Assembly (NCBI GenBank): GCA_014946745.1
Contig: JADCRD010000001.1
Coordinates: forward strand, 1,486,427-1,550,426
Direction of reading: 5' to 3'
Source of the DNA: Lysobacterales bacterium
GTDB taxonomy: Bacteria; Pseudomonadota; Gammaproteobacteria; Xanthomonadales; Xanthomonadaceae
DNA: 64,000 nt
A program made the position numbers and the translations under genes. The notes below the pieces were generated by a model. That model ran no database searches, had not been told where the DNA came from, and saw only the letters and a program-made list of their open reading frames with translations. How positions within the stretch are numbered: the first letter of the stretch is position 1; every line of letters begins with the position of its first letter. Below are positions 18,586-28,026 of the stretch, piece by piece.

Positions 18586-20472
18586 TTGAAACTAAAGTCG
18601 GTGACCGTGGAGAACTTTCGGTGCTACAAGGCGCCAACCCAGATAACCTTCGACGAATTCACTACACTCGTCGGGCGGAACGATGCAGGCAAGTCGTCAC
18701 TACTCGAAGCCTTGGACGTGTTCTTCAATGACAAGTCGCTCGACAAAAACGACGCTGCCAAGGGCGGCGACGCCAAAGCTGTGACCATTACGTGCGTGTT
18801 CTCCGAACTTCCCAGCGAAGTAATCCTTGACGAAAGCGCCCCAACAAGCTTGGCTGATGAGCATCTCCTCAATACGGAAGGCGATCTCGAGCTTACAAAG
18901 ATTTTTAACTGCTCTGTCGATAAACCGAAGCTGACAGCTCTGCGCCTAGCGACCGTACACCCCAGCACACCGAAGGCCAAAGATCTTATGGCACTCAGGA
19001 TCGATCAGCTTAAGGTCCGGGCGGAAGAAGTGGGAGTTGACATGAAGGCGGTCAACAAGACAGTGAAGCGAGATCTCCGCTCAGCCATTCGCGCAAAACT
19101 CGGCGAGCTCGAACTAACCAACTGCGACCTCAACATCAACGGCGACGGATCCGAGGAGAAAACCAACCTTGTTAAGGTATGGGAAGGCTTAAAAGCGGCG
19201 CTGCCGCTCTACGCACTATTCAAGAGCGACCGACAGAGCTCGGACCAGGACGCTGAAGCGCAGGACCCGCTGAAGCTTGCAATCAGGGAAGCTCTCACCG
19301 AGAAGGCTGCGGAGCTTGAAGCGGTCATGATTTTCATAGAGCAAGAGGTCAAAAAAGTCGCGGATCTCACCCTAAGTAAACTTAATGAAATGGATCCCGC
19401 TGTAGCGGCCACCTTGAACCCGAAGTTCGATAAGCCGAACTGGTCAACGCTTATCAAAGCTAGCATCACTGGCGACGACGAAATCCCATTAAACAAGAGG
19501 GGAAGTGGCGTACGACGACTAATTCTCATCAACTTCTTTCGGGCGAGAGCTGAGCGGGCAATGCGAGAGAAGTCTGCGTCATCCACTATTTATGCTGTCG
19601 AGGAACCGGAGACGAGCCAACACCCTCACAACCAGCGCTTGCTGATGCGGGCGCTTCAGCAACTTGCTGTTGGCGACGACCAAGTAATCATCACCACGCA
19701 CACCCCTACTCTCGCGCGCGCACTTCCGAGCTCAAGTCTCAGATACCTAAGCAAGTCCAGAGATGGAAGACGGACCATCACTAGAGGCGGATCGGATCAA
19801 GTTAATGCCGAAATAGCGGAAAGCCTAGGGGTGTTGGCAGATCACACTGTAAAGGTCTTTATCGTCGTAGAGGGTGTTCATGACGTAACGTTTCTCAAGA
19901 GTCTTTGCAGAATGTTCCGCTCACATGGCGAACCTACTATTGACCTCGAGGCACTGGAATTGAGCGGCGAATTCGTGTTTGTGCCCTCTGGCGGTGCGGG
20001 AAATCTGGCGCTTTGGTCCTCTCGCTTGCACGCGCTGAACCGGCCGGAGTTCCACTTGTACGATCGCGATGCCCCCTCCGGCGCGCTCGCTAAGCATCAA
20101 TCCAAAGTAGACGAAGTGAACCTTCGCAGAGGGTGCAAGGCAGTATCAACGTCAAAAAATGAGATGGAGAACTTTGTCCATCATGATGCCATCAATTTGT
20201 GTGCGCAAGACCTTGAAATTGATGTCAACCTCACTTCTCCATATGGACCTGACGACGATGTTCCTCAATTGCTCAGTGCGGAGCTCAATGTTCACGCTCC
20301 CCCAAATGCAAAGTGGGGGCACAACAAAGTGAAGTCATGGCTTGCGAGCACAGTGGTCTCGACAATGAACCCCAGAATGCTTGCTGAGGTTGATCCCGAC
20401 GGAGAAATGCGCAGCTGGATCGCTTGCATTGAAAAGATGATCGTTGCCACAACAGCTGAAGGACCCACCTGA
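18586..20472 (+). CDS. OLD-family ATP-dependent nuclease (ABC ATPase + TOPRIM)
   Basis: 628 residues from a TTG start at 18586, placed 8 bases after GGAG and giving the family-like N-terminus (M)KLKSVTVENFRCYK; an ATG at 18478 would add 36 unrelated residues. The ABC ATPase part has Walker A GRNDAGKSS (30-38), a signature-like RGSGVRRL, Walker B IYAVEEPE (335-342) and an H-loop TTHTP. The TOPRIM part has Glu429 (VVEGVHD) and the Asp pair D493/D495 (LYDRDAP), so metal-dependent cleavage is expected. OLD nucleases act in phage exclusion and defence. GC content is visibly below the neighbours and the next gene is another nuclease/NTPase, which fits an acquired defence islet. Confidence 0.88.
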   Translation: MKLKSVTVENFRCYKAPTQITFDEFTTLVGRNDAGKSSLLEALDVFFNDKSLDKNDAAKGGDAKAVTITCVFSELPSEVILDESAPTSLADEHLLNTEGDLELTKIFNCSVDKPKLTALRLATVHPSTPKAKDLMALRIDQLKVRAEEVGVDMKAVNKTVKRDLRSAIRAKLGELELTNCDLNINGDGSEEKTNLVKVWEGLKAALPLYALFKSDRQSSDQDAEAQDPLKLAIREALTEKAAELEAVMIFIEQEVKKVADLTLSKLNEMDPAVAATLNPKFDKPNWSTLIKASITGDDEIPLNKRGSGVRRLILINFFRARAERAMREKSASSTIYAVEEPETSQHPHNQRLLMRALQQLAVGDDQVIITTHTPTLARALPSSSLRYLSKSRDGRRTITRGGSDQVNAEIAESLGVLADHTVKVFIVVEGVHDVTFLKSLCRMFRSHGEPTIDLEALELSGEFVFVPSGGAGNLALWSSRLHALNRPEFHLYDRDAPSGALAKHQSKVDEVNLRRGCKAVSTSKNEMENFVHHDAINLCAQDLEIDVNLTSPYGPDDDVPQLLSAELNVHAPPNAKWGHNKVKSWLASTVVSTMNPRMLAEVDPDGEMRSWIACIEKMIVATTAEGPT

Positions 20473-20675
20473 AGGGGCGAGGTGTATTGCTATTGTCAGT
20501 AGCCTCCTAATCTTGAGGCACTCTCGCGCCAACCGAGTCGCGATGCCTAACAAGCCAGGTGAATGGTTGACTTCGCATTGAGAAATTCAAATGTCTTCCG
20601 GTCGATGTCGGTGCTAAAAGATCACACTGACTTCCTTCGGCTTTCAGGTGGTGTCACCCGCAGGATGGCGAGATA

Positions 20676-22982
20676 ATGAATTCAATCAATCCCTGCAGCG
20701 ATTCTTCGGGCCCTGAAGCTCAGGCACCGCAAGCCTACTTGGCTCTCCATACTCTCGGGTGGAAGGCATTTCAGGATCTTTGCGCTCAAGTTTGTGAAGT
20801 CGTTCTTGGTAGAACTGTAGTCATCTACCGCGAGGCGCAGGACGGTGGACAAGACGCCACGTTTACGAGCAATCCGAGATCAATCACTAGCGAGACTGAA
20901 TCGGCGACTATTCAATGCAAGTTCAGCGGCGACCCTGGACGAAAATTACGCCCGAGTGATATTGCCGGTGAAAGACTGCACATCAAGAGTTTGGTTTCAA
21001 GGGGATTAGCCTCATCCTACTACTTTATGACGAACATGAGTGTAGATGCTCCAGTCGCAGCTGACATCCGCAAAGAGCTCTCCCTGCTTGGCGTGAGAGA
21101 TAGCCAAGTGTTCGGTCGTGAGTGGTTGACCCTAAAGATTCGTGAAAGCGCGAAGCTGCGAGCATTGGTTCCAAGGATCTATGGACTGGGTGACCTCTCG
21201 ATGATCCTCGATGAGCGGCGTGCGCAACAGACGGGCGCGCTGCTTGGCCATCTGATGCCATCCCTGAGGACATACGTACCCACGACCGCTCACAGACAAG
21301 CAGTCCGCATACTCTCTGAAACAGGAATCGTGCTTTTGGTAGGGCCTCCTGCATCAGGCAAGTCGATGATTGCAGCTATTCTGGCTACCACCGCACTCGG
21401 TGGCGAGGGCCATCAAACGTTTCAACTAGATGGCCCTGGCGAACTAACCGAGTTCTGGAATCCGAGCGAGTCTGGGCGCTTCTACTGGATTGATGATGCT
21501 TTCGGCCCGAATCAGCTGCGAAGTGACTATGTTGATTACTGGATCGCAGCAATGAACAAGGTGAAAACAGCCTTGAACGCAGGCAACCGCTTTGTGTTAA
21601 CTTCCCGGTTGCACATTTGGCGAGAGGCGAAACTAAAGTTGGGGATTAGAAACCACCAAAAGTTGGCTGACGAAAGTGCAGTTGTCAACGTTGGCGCCCT
21701 GAGTCCGGATGAACGAGCGCAGATTCTATACAACCATATCAAGGTCGGAAATCAGCCAAGAGCGCAGAAGTCTCGATTCAAGCCGCATTTGGCAGAGATT
21801 GCTAGCTCGTCGGACCTACTTCCCGAAATCGCCCGTCGCTTGGGCGATCCGAGTTACACAAGCGGAGTTCGCGCATTGCCCTCGGATTTGACCAAGTTTG
21901 TGTCCGCTCCAAAGGAGTTTCTAAAGGAAACTCTGCGCGAGTTGACCGATGCGCAACGCGCTGCGCTTACTGTGATTTTCCTTTTTCGATCAAAATTGCC
22001 AGCACACATCGGTTCGGACAGTCGCATCTCACTGGTCTGTGATAAGTACGGAGTTCGCCATGGCGACGTTAACGAGGCACTTTCCCAACTCGACGGAAGC
22101 TTCATTCTTCAAAAGCCCGATGGCAATTTCCGAATTTGGACCTTTGCTCATCCCACAATTGCGGACGCACTTGCGGACATCCTCAGGGATAGGCCTGACC
22201 TGCTACAACTCTACATCCAAGGCGCTCGCGTGGAGGTCCTGTTGAGCGAGGCCGTCTGCGATGGCGCGGCTGTCGTTCAGGACGCGATAGTGATTCCCGA
22301 ATCAAGCAATGACTTGCTAGTTGTGCGGATTGTTGAGATGGCGGATGAGGTCCGTCTAAACAAAGTACTGTTTTCTTTTCTGGCGCTCAGAGCTAGCGAC
22401 GCTGTTCTACGCCAAGTTTTTTCCGCCAACCCGAGCATCATTCGTCGCAAGTCTGAAAGCGCATGGCGCATCCGTGCCGATGGGCGCGTCAGGACTTTCG
22501 CACGACTGCACAAGTTAGGCCTTCTTCCAGAGGATCTGCGCGAAGACGTTTCCCGTCAATTGGAAGATGCGCTTCTACACCATCAGGATGCATCGTTGCT
22601 TGATTACGAGGATTTGCTTGCTCTACTGACGCCGTATCAGTTGCTCGGACTTTCCACAAGAATATACGAGGATCTCGTCGACGAGATGCCCGACCGCATC
22701 AACAGCATAGAGCACGATGCGGATCTGAACCTTCAGCCAAGCGAGAACTTCGATCAGATCAAGGAATACGTTGAGAGTATTGCCTCCGTTTTCTCAGATT
22801 CGAACTTGATCGTTGACGCAATCTCGACTATTCAGGATGACTTAGCTGATGCGATTGGGAGAGTCGCTGAACGACAGGAACGTGAGTTTCAATCAGGAAC
22901 ATGGGTTGGAGACGACATCGCACCTAGGGCAGTCGTCGCACCGGTAGGAGGAAGGTCCATGTTTTCGGATGTGGATTTCTGA
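20676..22982 (+). CDS. Mrr-like nuclease fused to an nSTAND3-type NTPase
   Basis: 768 residues. The N-terminal PD-(D/E)xK domain (about 25-165) has DGGQD (56-60) and QCK (80-82). A STAND P-loop NTPase follows, with Walker A GPPASGKS (223-230) and Walker B RFYWIDDAFG (268-277), the pattern of the nSTAND3 group. A long helical C-terminal region (about 400-768) could be the sensor. STAND proteins with nuclease effectors, such as Avs types, recognise phage proteins and then degrade DNA; this one is shorter than typical Avs proteins. The ATG follows AGGATGGCGAGATA. It lies 203 bp after the OLD nuclease on the same strand, with similar lower GC. Whether the two work together is inferred. Confidence 0.85.
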   Translation: MNSINPCSDSSGPEAQAPQAYLALHTLGWKAFQDLCAQVCEVVLGRTVVIYREAQDGGQDATFTSNPRSITSETESATIQCKFSGDPGRKLRPSDIAGERLHIKSLVSRGLASSYYFMTNMSVDAPVAADIRKELSLLGVRDSQVFGREWLTLKIRESAKLRALVPRIYGLGDLSMILDERRAQQTGALLGHLMPSLRTYVPTTAHRQAVRILSETGIVLLVGPPASGKSMIAAILATTALGGEGHQTFQLDGPGELTEFWNPSESGRFYWIDDAFGPNQLRSDYVDYWIAAMNKVKTALNAGNRFVLTSRLHIWREAKLKLGIRNHQKLADESAVVNVGALSPDERAQILYNHIKVGNQPRAQKSRFKPHLAEIASSSDLLPEIARRLGDPSYTSGVRALPSDLTKFVSAPKEFLKETLRELTDAQRAALTVIFLFRSKLPAHIGSDSRISLVCDKYGVRHGDVNEALSQLDGSFILQKPDGNFRIWTFAHPTIADALADILRDRPDLLQLYIQGARVEVLLSEAVCDGAAVVQDAIVIPESSNDLLVVRIVEMADEVRLNKVLFSFLALRASDAVLRQVFSANPSIIRRKSESAWRIRADGRVRTFARLHKLGLLPEDLREDVSRQLEDALLHHQDASLLDYEDLLALLTPYQLLGLSTRIYEDLVDEMPDRINSIEHDADLNLQPSENFDQIKEYVESIASVFSDSNLIVDAISTIQDDLADAIGRVAERQEREFQSGTWVGDDIAPRAVVAPVGGRSMFSDVDF

Positions 22983-23013
22983 ATCCTGACGTGAATCCGT
23001 GACCCGGCCGTGC

Positions 23014-23065
23014 AAAAGAAGGGGGTCAGGTTCACTTCCAAAAGAAGGGGGTCAGGTTCACTTCC
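23014..23065 (+). repeat. Perfect 26-bp tandem repeat, two copies
   Basis: Units at 23014-23039 and 23040-23065 begin AAAAGAAGGGGGTCAGGTTC. They lie 32 bp after the stop of the nSTAND3 gene, at the right border of the lower-GC islet. Similar GGGGTCAGGTTCAC repeats are common between genes in this bacterial group and often mark mobile DNA. Confidence 0.85.
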
Positions 23066-23236
23066 AGAGGGTGCTGCAAAGGGTGCTGGGTCAGGCCTAG
23101 CTTTGTTGCGCCTCGCGCCTGATGCCACGGCTGCGCCGACTCGATAGTGCTTTGCTAGACCCCAAGCGGAAATCCGGGGGCTTGTTTTGCCACATGTCCC
23201 TTGCCCCAGATCCCCGCGAACGAAGGATGCCCCGAC

Positions 23237-23455
23237 TCAAGGCATCAGATCCACCGGCTCGCTCTCCAACGCCAGCACGCCGAATACGCACTCGTGCACC
23301 CGGCACGGCGGTTCACGCTCGACGAAGCGGTGCAGGGCCTCGTGGGCAAGCATGTGTTCGCACAGGGCCATAGCACGCTTCGGCGCCAGCCCGCGCTGGC
23401 GCGGGCGGTCGAGGTTTGCGGGTTCGGTATCGGTGGGCCCGTAGAGGATGCGCTG
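23237..23455 (-). pseudogene. Decayed copy of the 3' end of pnkp (copy 1)
   Basis: Reads QRILYGPTDTEPANLDRPRQ...HEALHRFVEREPPCRVHEC...LALESEPVDLMP-stop. It matches the last 72 residues of the complete Pnkp at 32589-35129 with roughly four in five residues the same and the same stop position. It has no start codon or 5' part. It is the best preserved of the five copies and lies directly downstream of the beta-helix gene. Confidence 0.9.
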
Positions 23456-23470
23456 GGCTCACCCCGCGCA

Positions 23471-25024
23471 TCATCGATGCACAGGGGAGCTGGCCGGAGC
23501 CTCAAACCCGTTCCCGAACAAGATCAGAGCGGGCAGCTCGATCGCGCCGATATCGCAGCCATCGACGCGATCGGGCTGGGGCTGTTGGACGGGGCGGCTG
23601 GCACCGGCTTGATCGAAGTTCAGCCCGGCGCAATCGCCGCTGTCGATCAGCGGCCCGTCCTCAAGCGGCAGGTAGAAGCGACGGCCGCGTGCGTCGGTTT
23701 GTGCGGGGGCGATTCCGCTGGATGCGAGCTGCAGATCGTTGGGATGCGCGAGGCTGCAGCTGTCCCCCTGGAGCAGCGCGTTGCCGCCTCGACTCGCGAG
23801 ACCGACGGCGGCGGCGAGCACACAGGCCGTGCCGTCCTCGGGAGCGCCTCGCGCCATCAGATTCGACCACAGCGAGACCGAGCAGCGACCACTGATGGTG
23901 CATTCGCTGGCGTCCACCACCGCACCGCCCGCACTGCTGTTACCGACGAATGTGGAGCTCTTCACGCTCAGCGCGGTGTCCACGGTGCTGGCCAGCATGA
24001 AGACACCGCCTTGATTGGCGCGGTTCTGGGCGAAGCTCGAAGACTCGATGTTCACTTCAGCCCCACTGAGGAACACGACAGCGCCTCTATTCGCGGAATG
24101 ACCCGTAAAGCTGCTGCGACGCACCGTGAGCGACCCAACGGAGTGCCAGATGGCCCCGCCATCGCCGCTCGAACCCGCGGCATTCGAGACGAACACGCTG
24201 TCCTCGATCAGCGCCGACGAGTCTTCCAAAGCCAATGCGCCGCCTTGGGCGATGGACTGCCCGGCGGCGTTGTTGCCAGTGAAGCGGGTTCGACGCACCG
24301 TCAGCACGGTGCCCGAGGTGCAGATCGCTGCTCCGTCGCCCGCCCTCGGATTGCCCCCTGGAGCGCCAACAGCGCTCAGGTTGCCGTCGAACTCGGAGTC
24401 TTCGATCAACGCACTGCCGAAGAAGTTGAAGGTCAGCAATCCTCCGCCGCACTTGCTGACGTCCGACACCGCGAGGCCGTTGCGAACCAAGCTGACGCGT
24501 CGCAAAGCGATCTGCCGGGCGAAGGAACGAATGCCGCCACCACCAAAGGTATCGGCCGCGGGCGCCACCCCCAGGAACAGCTGCAGATCCTCAATGCTCA
24601 CGGTGACGCCTTGAACGTTCACGTCGAAGATCCGATCCGTGGCGTTCGAAGTGATCTGGGTCGCACGGATCCCGGCGCCGCGGATGTTCAGGGAGCTGCG
24701 GATGTCCAGATCTCCGGTCAGATTGCTTTCCTCCTGCGCCCCCGTTCGGCTTAGCAGGTAAAGGCCTGAGGGCACCAGGATCAGATCCACGCCGCTACCG
24801 GAGCCACATTCACCGGCCAGCACAAAGGGTGAAGCGTCGTTGTTCGCACTGGTGATGGCCTCGCGCAGCGAGCACAGCCCATCTGCGGCGTAGGCATCGG
24901 CCGTGGTGGAGACGTTGATGGTCGCTGCGTGTGCCGACATCCCCAACATAGACGCCAGCGCCGCAATCCATAGGGCGGCGACGGCACCACCGGCGCGTGT
25001 TGGACCTGTTACCTGACTGCACAT
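23471..25024 (-). CDS. Secreted beta-helix protein with CSLREAI motif and GFE tail
   Basis: 517 residues from the ATG at 25024, which has GGAGG at 7 bases; a GTG eight codons upstream has its GGAGAG too close. A signal peptide ends near MSAHA-ATINV, followed directly by the canonical GLCSLREAITSANND segment of the CSLREAI exported-repeat family. Repeats such as ALIEDSEFDGNLS, LTVRRTRFTGNNA, ALIEDSVFVSNAA and LSVKSSTFVGNSS form a right-handed beta helix. The C-terminus is LILFGNGFEAPASSPVHR: the GFE tail with nine extra residues. Such proteins are surface-exposed or secreted; ligand unknown. A decayed pnkp tail borders each side of this gene. Confidence 0.9.
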   Translation of the reverse strand: MCSQVTGPTRAGGAVAALWIAALASMLGMSAHAATINVSTTADAYAADGLCSLREAITSANNDASPFVLAGECGSGSGVDLILVPSGLYLLSRTGAQEESNLTGDLDIRSSLNIRGAGIRATQITSNATDRIFDVNVQGVTVSIEDLQLFLGVAPAADTFGGGGIRSFARQIALRRVSLVRNGLAVSDVSKCGGGLLTFNFFGSALIEDSEFDGNLSAVGAPGGNPRAGDGAAICTSGTVLTVRRTRFTGNNAAGQSIAQGGALALEDSSALIEDSVFVSNAAGSSGDGGAIWHSVGSLTVRRSSFTGHSANRGAVVFLSGAEVNIESSSFAQNRANQGGVFMLASTVDTALSVKSSTFVGNSSAGGAVVDASECTISGRCSVSLWSNLMARGAPEDGTACVLAAAVGLASRGGNALLQGDSCSLAHPNDLQLASSGIAPAQTDARGRRFYLPLEDGPLIDSGDCAGLNFDQAGASRPVQQPQPDRVDGCDIGAIELPALILFGNGFEAPASSPVHR

Positions 25025-25190
25025 ACGCAAGCCTCCGAAGAATGTCACCTCTCCTCAATCGCAAAAAGCAGCGAATCTCACGCATGCCCGACAGCAATCA
25101 GCGACAAAGGGGGCCCGGGCAATCCGAGGGCAAATCTTGCGCTGCCACGTGCGCCCTGCCCGACGGACACACTGTGCGCCTCCTCAACGC

Positions 25191-25292
25191 CGCGGATCCA
25201 CAGGCTCGCTCGCCAGCGCGTCGGACACGCATCGTGCACCCGGTACAGCGGTTCGCGCTCGACGAAGCGCTGCAGGGCCTCGTGCCCGGAAA
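25191..25292 (-). pseudogene. Decayed copy of the 3' end of pnkp (copy 2)
   Basis: Reads GHEALQRFVEREPLYRVHD, then loses frame by small deletions; DNA matching the codons for ...LALESEPVDPR continues in a shifted frame. The flank at about 25131-25164 (TTGCGCTGCCACGTGCGCCC) resembles the flank of copy 4 at 26211-26235, so these two copies share noncoding sequence as well. The rest of 25025-25448 shows no gene. Confidence 0.85.
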
Positions 25293-25448
25293 AGCCACGC
25301 CCCGCAGCGGTACCGTGAGCACTCCCCGGTTCTGCTCCCGCTCTTCGTGGTTCGATCACGCGCAGCCGGAATCGCCTTCGCCGACAGTGCGCCCACGCGG
25401 AGCACCGGGGCTGCCATCGAAAACGGACGGCACCGACTGCTGCGATAC

Positions 25449-26093
25449 CTACTCCGCGGAAGTCACCGGCTTACCGTGAACGAACCGCGGTGTCGGTACA
25501 CCCGTGCCGCTCATGTCGCCCGGGTCAAAGACATAGCGGCCGTCGGCGTAGGTCAGAAAGACGTGGTAGCTGGCGAGGTTCGATTCGTAGCGACACATGA
25601 CACGGCACGGATGCCGCATCGTCGGGTCGCCGTTGCGCTGGTCGGTCAGCATGCCTTCGCCGTCGTCGATCTCACCGGTGATATCCAGCCCGTCGATGCC
25701 GGTGATCGCGCGTAGCGCTGATTCGGCTTCCTTGATCGGCGCACACGCGGGGGCGGCGCCGCCGAGGTCGACCACCTTCCAGTCGCTGCCGTCGACCTGC
25801 ACCAGTGCGTCGGCATGGAAGCCCGCACTCGTGGTGGCACCGAGGCAGATCCAGTGGTCGCGCCAGACACCGCCGCGATCTGCGTCGAATGCCGGCATGC
25901 AGCCGAGCGCTTCCGTGATTTTCCACGCGGGGCTTGCGGCGCTTCCCCCTGCGGCAGCCGCACGCGCCTGCCAGAACGCGTCAATCGCGGCCTGGAGTTG
26001 CGCAGCATCCGGATTGGGTGCGGCGGCCATGGCAGGCCCGGCACAGACGGCCAGGAGCAGAAGCAACGCGCGCTTGCGAGGCTTGAAGTTCAT
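25449..26093 (-). CDS. Exported hypothetical protein
   Basis: 214 residues with signal peptide MNFKPRKRALLLLLAVCAGPAMAAA. The mature part has five cysteines (e.g. EALGCMPAF, WICLGAT, APACAPI, HPCRVMCRYE) that may form disulfides and ends YVFDPGDMSGTGVPTPRFVHGKPVTSAE. I do not recognise the family and see no catalytic motif. It stands alone between two decayed pnkp tails. Likely periplasmic. Confidence 0.75.
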   Translation of the reverse strand: MNFKPRKRALLLLLAVCAGPAMAAAPNPDAAQLQAAIDAFWQARAAAAGGSAASPAWKITEALGCMPAFDADRGGVWRDHWICLGATTSAGFHADALVQVDGSDWKVVDLGGAAPACAPIKEAESALRAITGIDGLDITGEIDDGEGMLTDQRNGDPTMRHPCRVMCRYESNLASYHVFLTYADGRYVFDPGDMSGTGVPTPRFVHGKPVTSAE

Positions 26094-26260
26094 GTCGGAA
26101 AGGGATGCATGCGAGAGGTCGGCAGTAAAGCGTGCCGCCTGCCGAATGGCAAACGCGTGGGGCGAGCGGGCGGCAATCTGGGGTCAGCGGGAATCCCGTG
26201 TCAGGTGTCGTCTTGCCACATGCGCCCTGCCCGACCGTGAGCTCACCGAACGGCCCCCTT

Positions 26261-26312
26261 CGCGTCGAAGAGCCACCGACTCGCGCTTCAGGGCCAGCCC
26301 CCCAAACATGCG
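26261..26312 (-). pseudogene. Strongly decayed remnant of the pnkp 3' end (copy 4)
   Basis: Only about 50 bp align: the minus strand reads MFGGLALKRESVALRR, comparable to VFGVLALDSESVAPRP in copy 3. The adjacent TTGCCACATGCGCCCTGCCC (26214-26233) is also found beside copy 2. The remainder of the 465-bp gap 26094-26558 holds nothing I recognise. Confidence 0.55.
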
Positions 26313-26558
26313 GAGGTTTGCAGGCTAGGTGTGTTTCGGCGCACTGAGGAAACGCAGGCGGGATGCTGAGCAGAGGGCGCGGTTGAGCGTGCGCGCTCGG
26401 GCACTTCAAGCCCACCGAAGACTCGCGCTGGCCCAGCCAAGCAGCGACGATGGCGCAACGTTCGCAGCCATCACCCACTGCTGCCGCCAGCGGACAGCTT
26501 CGAACCTGGATCTCCGGCATTCTTCCTTGCTGCAGCTCTCACCCAAGACTCGACTTGC

Positions 26559-26930
26559 ATGAACCCTCACTGGGCATCGCCTGTTCTCATCGCGCTGTCC
26601 TTCATTGCCTTTGGCGTGCTGGAGGGGCTTACCTGGGGCGATCGCGCCGCCGAGTTTGTGCTTCCCTTTGCCCACGGCGTGCTGCTCGCGTTTCTGCTCT
26701 TCTGGTGGGCTTCGGCGGACGCGACCCAGCATGGCGCCCGGCTGTCGACCGGCACGATCGTCTGCATCGTGGTGTTCGGCCTGCTGTGGGTTCCGTTCTA
26801 CCTCGCGAACACGCGCCCGGCCCGCGCCTGGTTTCGTTGGCTATCCAAAGGCCTTCTTCTTCTGGCGCTGTGTTTCGGCAGCTATCTCGGGGTGCTGTCA
26901 CTCTTCGACGGCGTAGGCGCTTACAGCTGA
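26559..26930 (+). CDS. Small integral membrane protein
   Basis: 123 residues, starting MNPHWASPVLIALSFIAFGVL. Four hydrophobic segments (about 8-25, 32-51, 64-83, 94-115) predict four inner-membrane helices with short loops. There is no signal for a known family. It is the only gene between two pnkp tail remnants and the only plus-strand gene in this mosaic stretch. Function unknown. Confidence 0.65.
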   Translation: MNPHWASPVLIALSFIAFGVLEGLTWGDRAAEFVLPFAHGVLLAFLLFWWASADATQHGARLSTGTIVCIVVFGLLWVPFYLANTRPARAWFRWLSKGLLLLALCFGSYLGVLSLFDGVGAYS

Positions 26931-27003
26931 AGCGCCAGAGGGCGATTCGCTCATGGCGATCGGGCCGCGCGCATGGTTTCGTCCTCGCAACGACAACCTC
27001 TCC

Positions 27004-27130
27004 TCATGGCCGCGGAGCTACCGACTCGCTGTCCAGCGCCAGCACGCCGAACACGCACTTGTGCACCCGGTAGAGCGGCTTGCGCGCGGTGAATCGGTGC
27101 AGGGCCTCGCGGACCAGCATGAATTCGGAA
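27004..27130 (-). pseudogene. Decayed copy of the 3' end of pnkp (copy 3)
   Basis: Reads SEFMLVREALHRFTARKPLY...VHKCVFGVLALDSESVAPRP-stop, aligning to the last 42 residues of Pnkp with the same stop position. An open frame extends upstream to 27207, but that extension has no similarity and no good ribosome binding site. I call it a remnant rather than a gene. Confidence 0.85.
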
Positions 27131-27301
27131 AAGCCCGGCGCAGGTCCAGCAAAGTAGCGAAAGCCCGGGCTCAGCCACCTGCTGTCAGCCAGTGTGGGCA
27201 CCTTCATCAGCCACGAGGCGCCAAGTCAGCTTTGCAGCGCAATCGGCGGAAACAAATGAGCTGGACCGCACCATCTGCCGCTGCGTGGGTGATGCCTGTA
27301 A

Positions 27302-27333
27302 CGACGGCCGGCCTGCACAAAGAACGGCCGTCG
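27302..27333 (-). terminator. Hairpin downstream of the glycine-zipper gene
   Basis: CGACGGCC and GGCCGTCG pair across 16 bases, about 20 bp past the stop of the lipoprotein gene on the minus strand. Only a short TT follows, so a Rho-independent function is uncertain. Confidence 0.4.
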
Positions 27334-27354
27334 GCGGGGTGACTGCCCGATTGT

Positions 27355-27876
27355 TCAGTCAATGGCATAGAGCTGCTGCTGGCGAAGGTCCACGCGGTCG
27401 CCTACGCGCAAACCACGGAGCTCACGCTGGGTGACCTGAGCCCACTGCCCGGTATCCATCCGCACTTCGAAGCGGTAGACGCGGCGCTCATCGCCACGCC
27501 GGAGCTCGACTTGATGGCCGGCGACACCGCCAATCACGGCGCCAGCCACGGTCGCAGCTTGGCGGCCACTGCCGGAACCGACCTGGTTGCCGACCACGCC
27601 GCCCAGGATGGCGCCGAGTACAGCACCGCCGCCGCTGGGGCGATCCTGCTCCCAGTCCTCATGGATGGATTCCACGGTGCCGCAGCTATCGCAGCGGCGC
27701 GCGCCATAGCGGTCGTCGTGACGACGTCCGTCATCGTTGCGCGCGTAGTCGCGTTGCTCTCCGGCATAGCCCCGTTGTGAGCCATAACCACTGCCTTGGC
27801 GCTCATAGCCGACACAGGCGGACAGCAGCAAGGCGATGCCTGCGAGCAGCAGGGTTCTGCGAAGAAGGTCGTACAT
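27355..27876 (-). CDS. Glycine-zipper (2TM) outer-membrane lipoprotein
   Basis: 173 residues starting MYDLLRRTLLLAGIALLLSAC; lipobox LLSAC with Cys21 as lipidation site. The ATG follows GGAGTACACACGC. A Gln/Arg/Tyr-rich linker (22-60) precedes RCDSCGTVESI, then the paired glycine zippers GGGAVLGAILGGVVGNQVGSG and AGAVIGGVAGHQVE (about 82-123), as in the SlyB/17-kDa antigen family (2TM domain). The C-terminal part (RVYRFEVRMDTGQWAQVTQ...GLRVGDRV) is the usual small beta domain. It lies downstream of the sortase pair in the same direction, with 150 bp between. Confidence 0.9.
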   Translation of the reverse strand: MYDLLRRTLLLAGIALLLSACVGYERQGSGYGSQRGYAGEQRDYARNDDGRRHDDRYGARRCDSCGTVESIHEDWEQDRPSGGGAVLGAILGGVVGNQVGSGSGRQAATVAGAVIGGVAGHQVELRRGDERRVYRFEVRMDTGQWAQVTQRELRGLRVGDRVDLRQQQLYAID

Positions 27877-28026
27877 GCGTGTGTACTCCAGACTGCAGCG
27901 TGGTGGGGAACGCGGCCGCCGAGCCCGCCCAGCGGTCGACCCGCGGCAGCGCCTGTGCCCGCGCGCCAGCACGGGCACAGGCCAACCGCTTGCAGCGCGG
28001 GATCAGGCGTGCGCGCGAGCGCGGGA

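Noticed and set aside
27004-27207. 67-codon open frame as a separate small gene
   Set aside because: Its similarity is only to the last residues of Pnkp and it lacks a ribosome binding site; better explained as a decayed tail copy.
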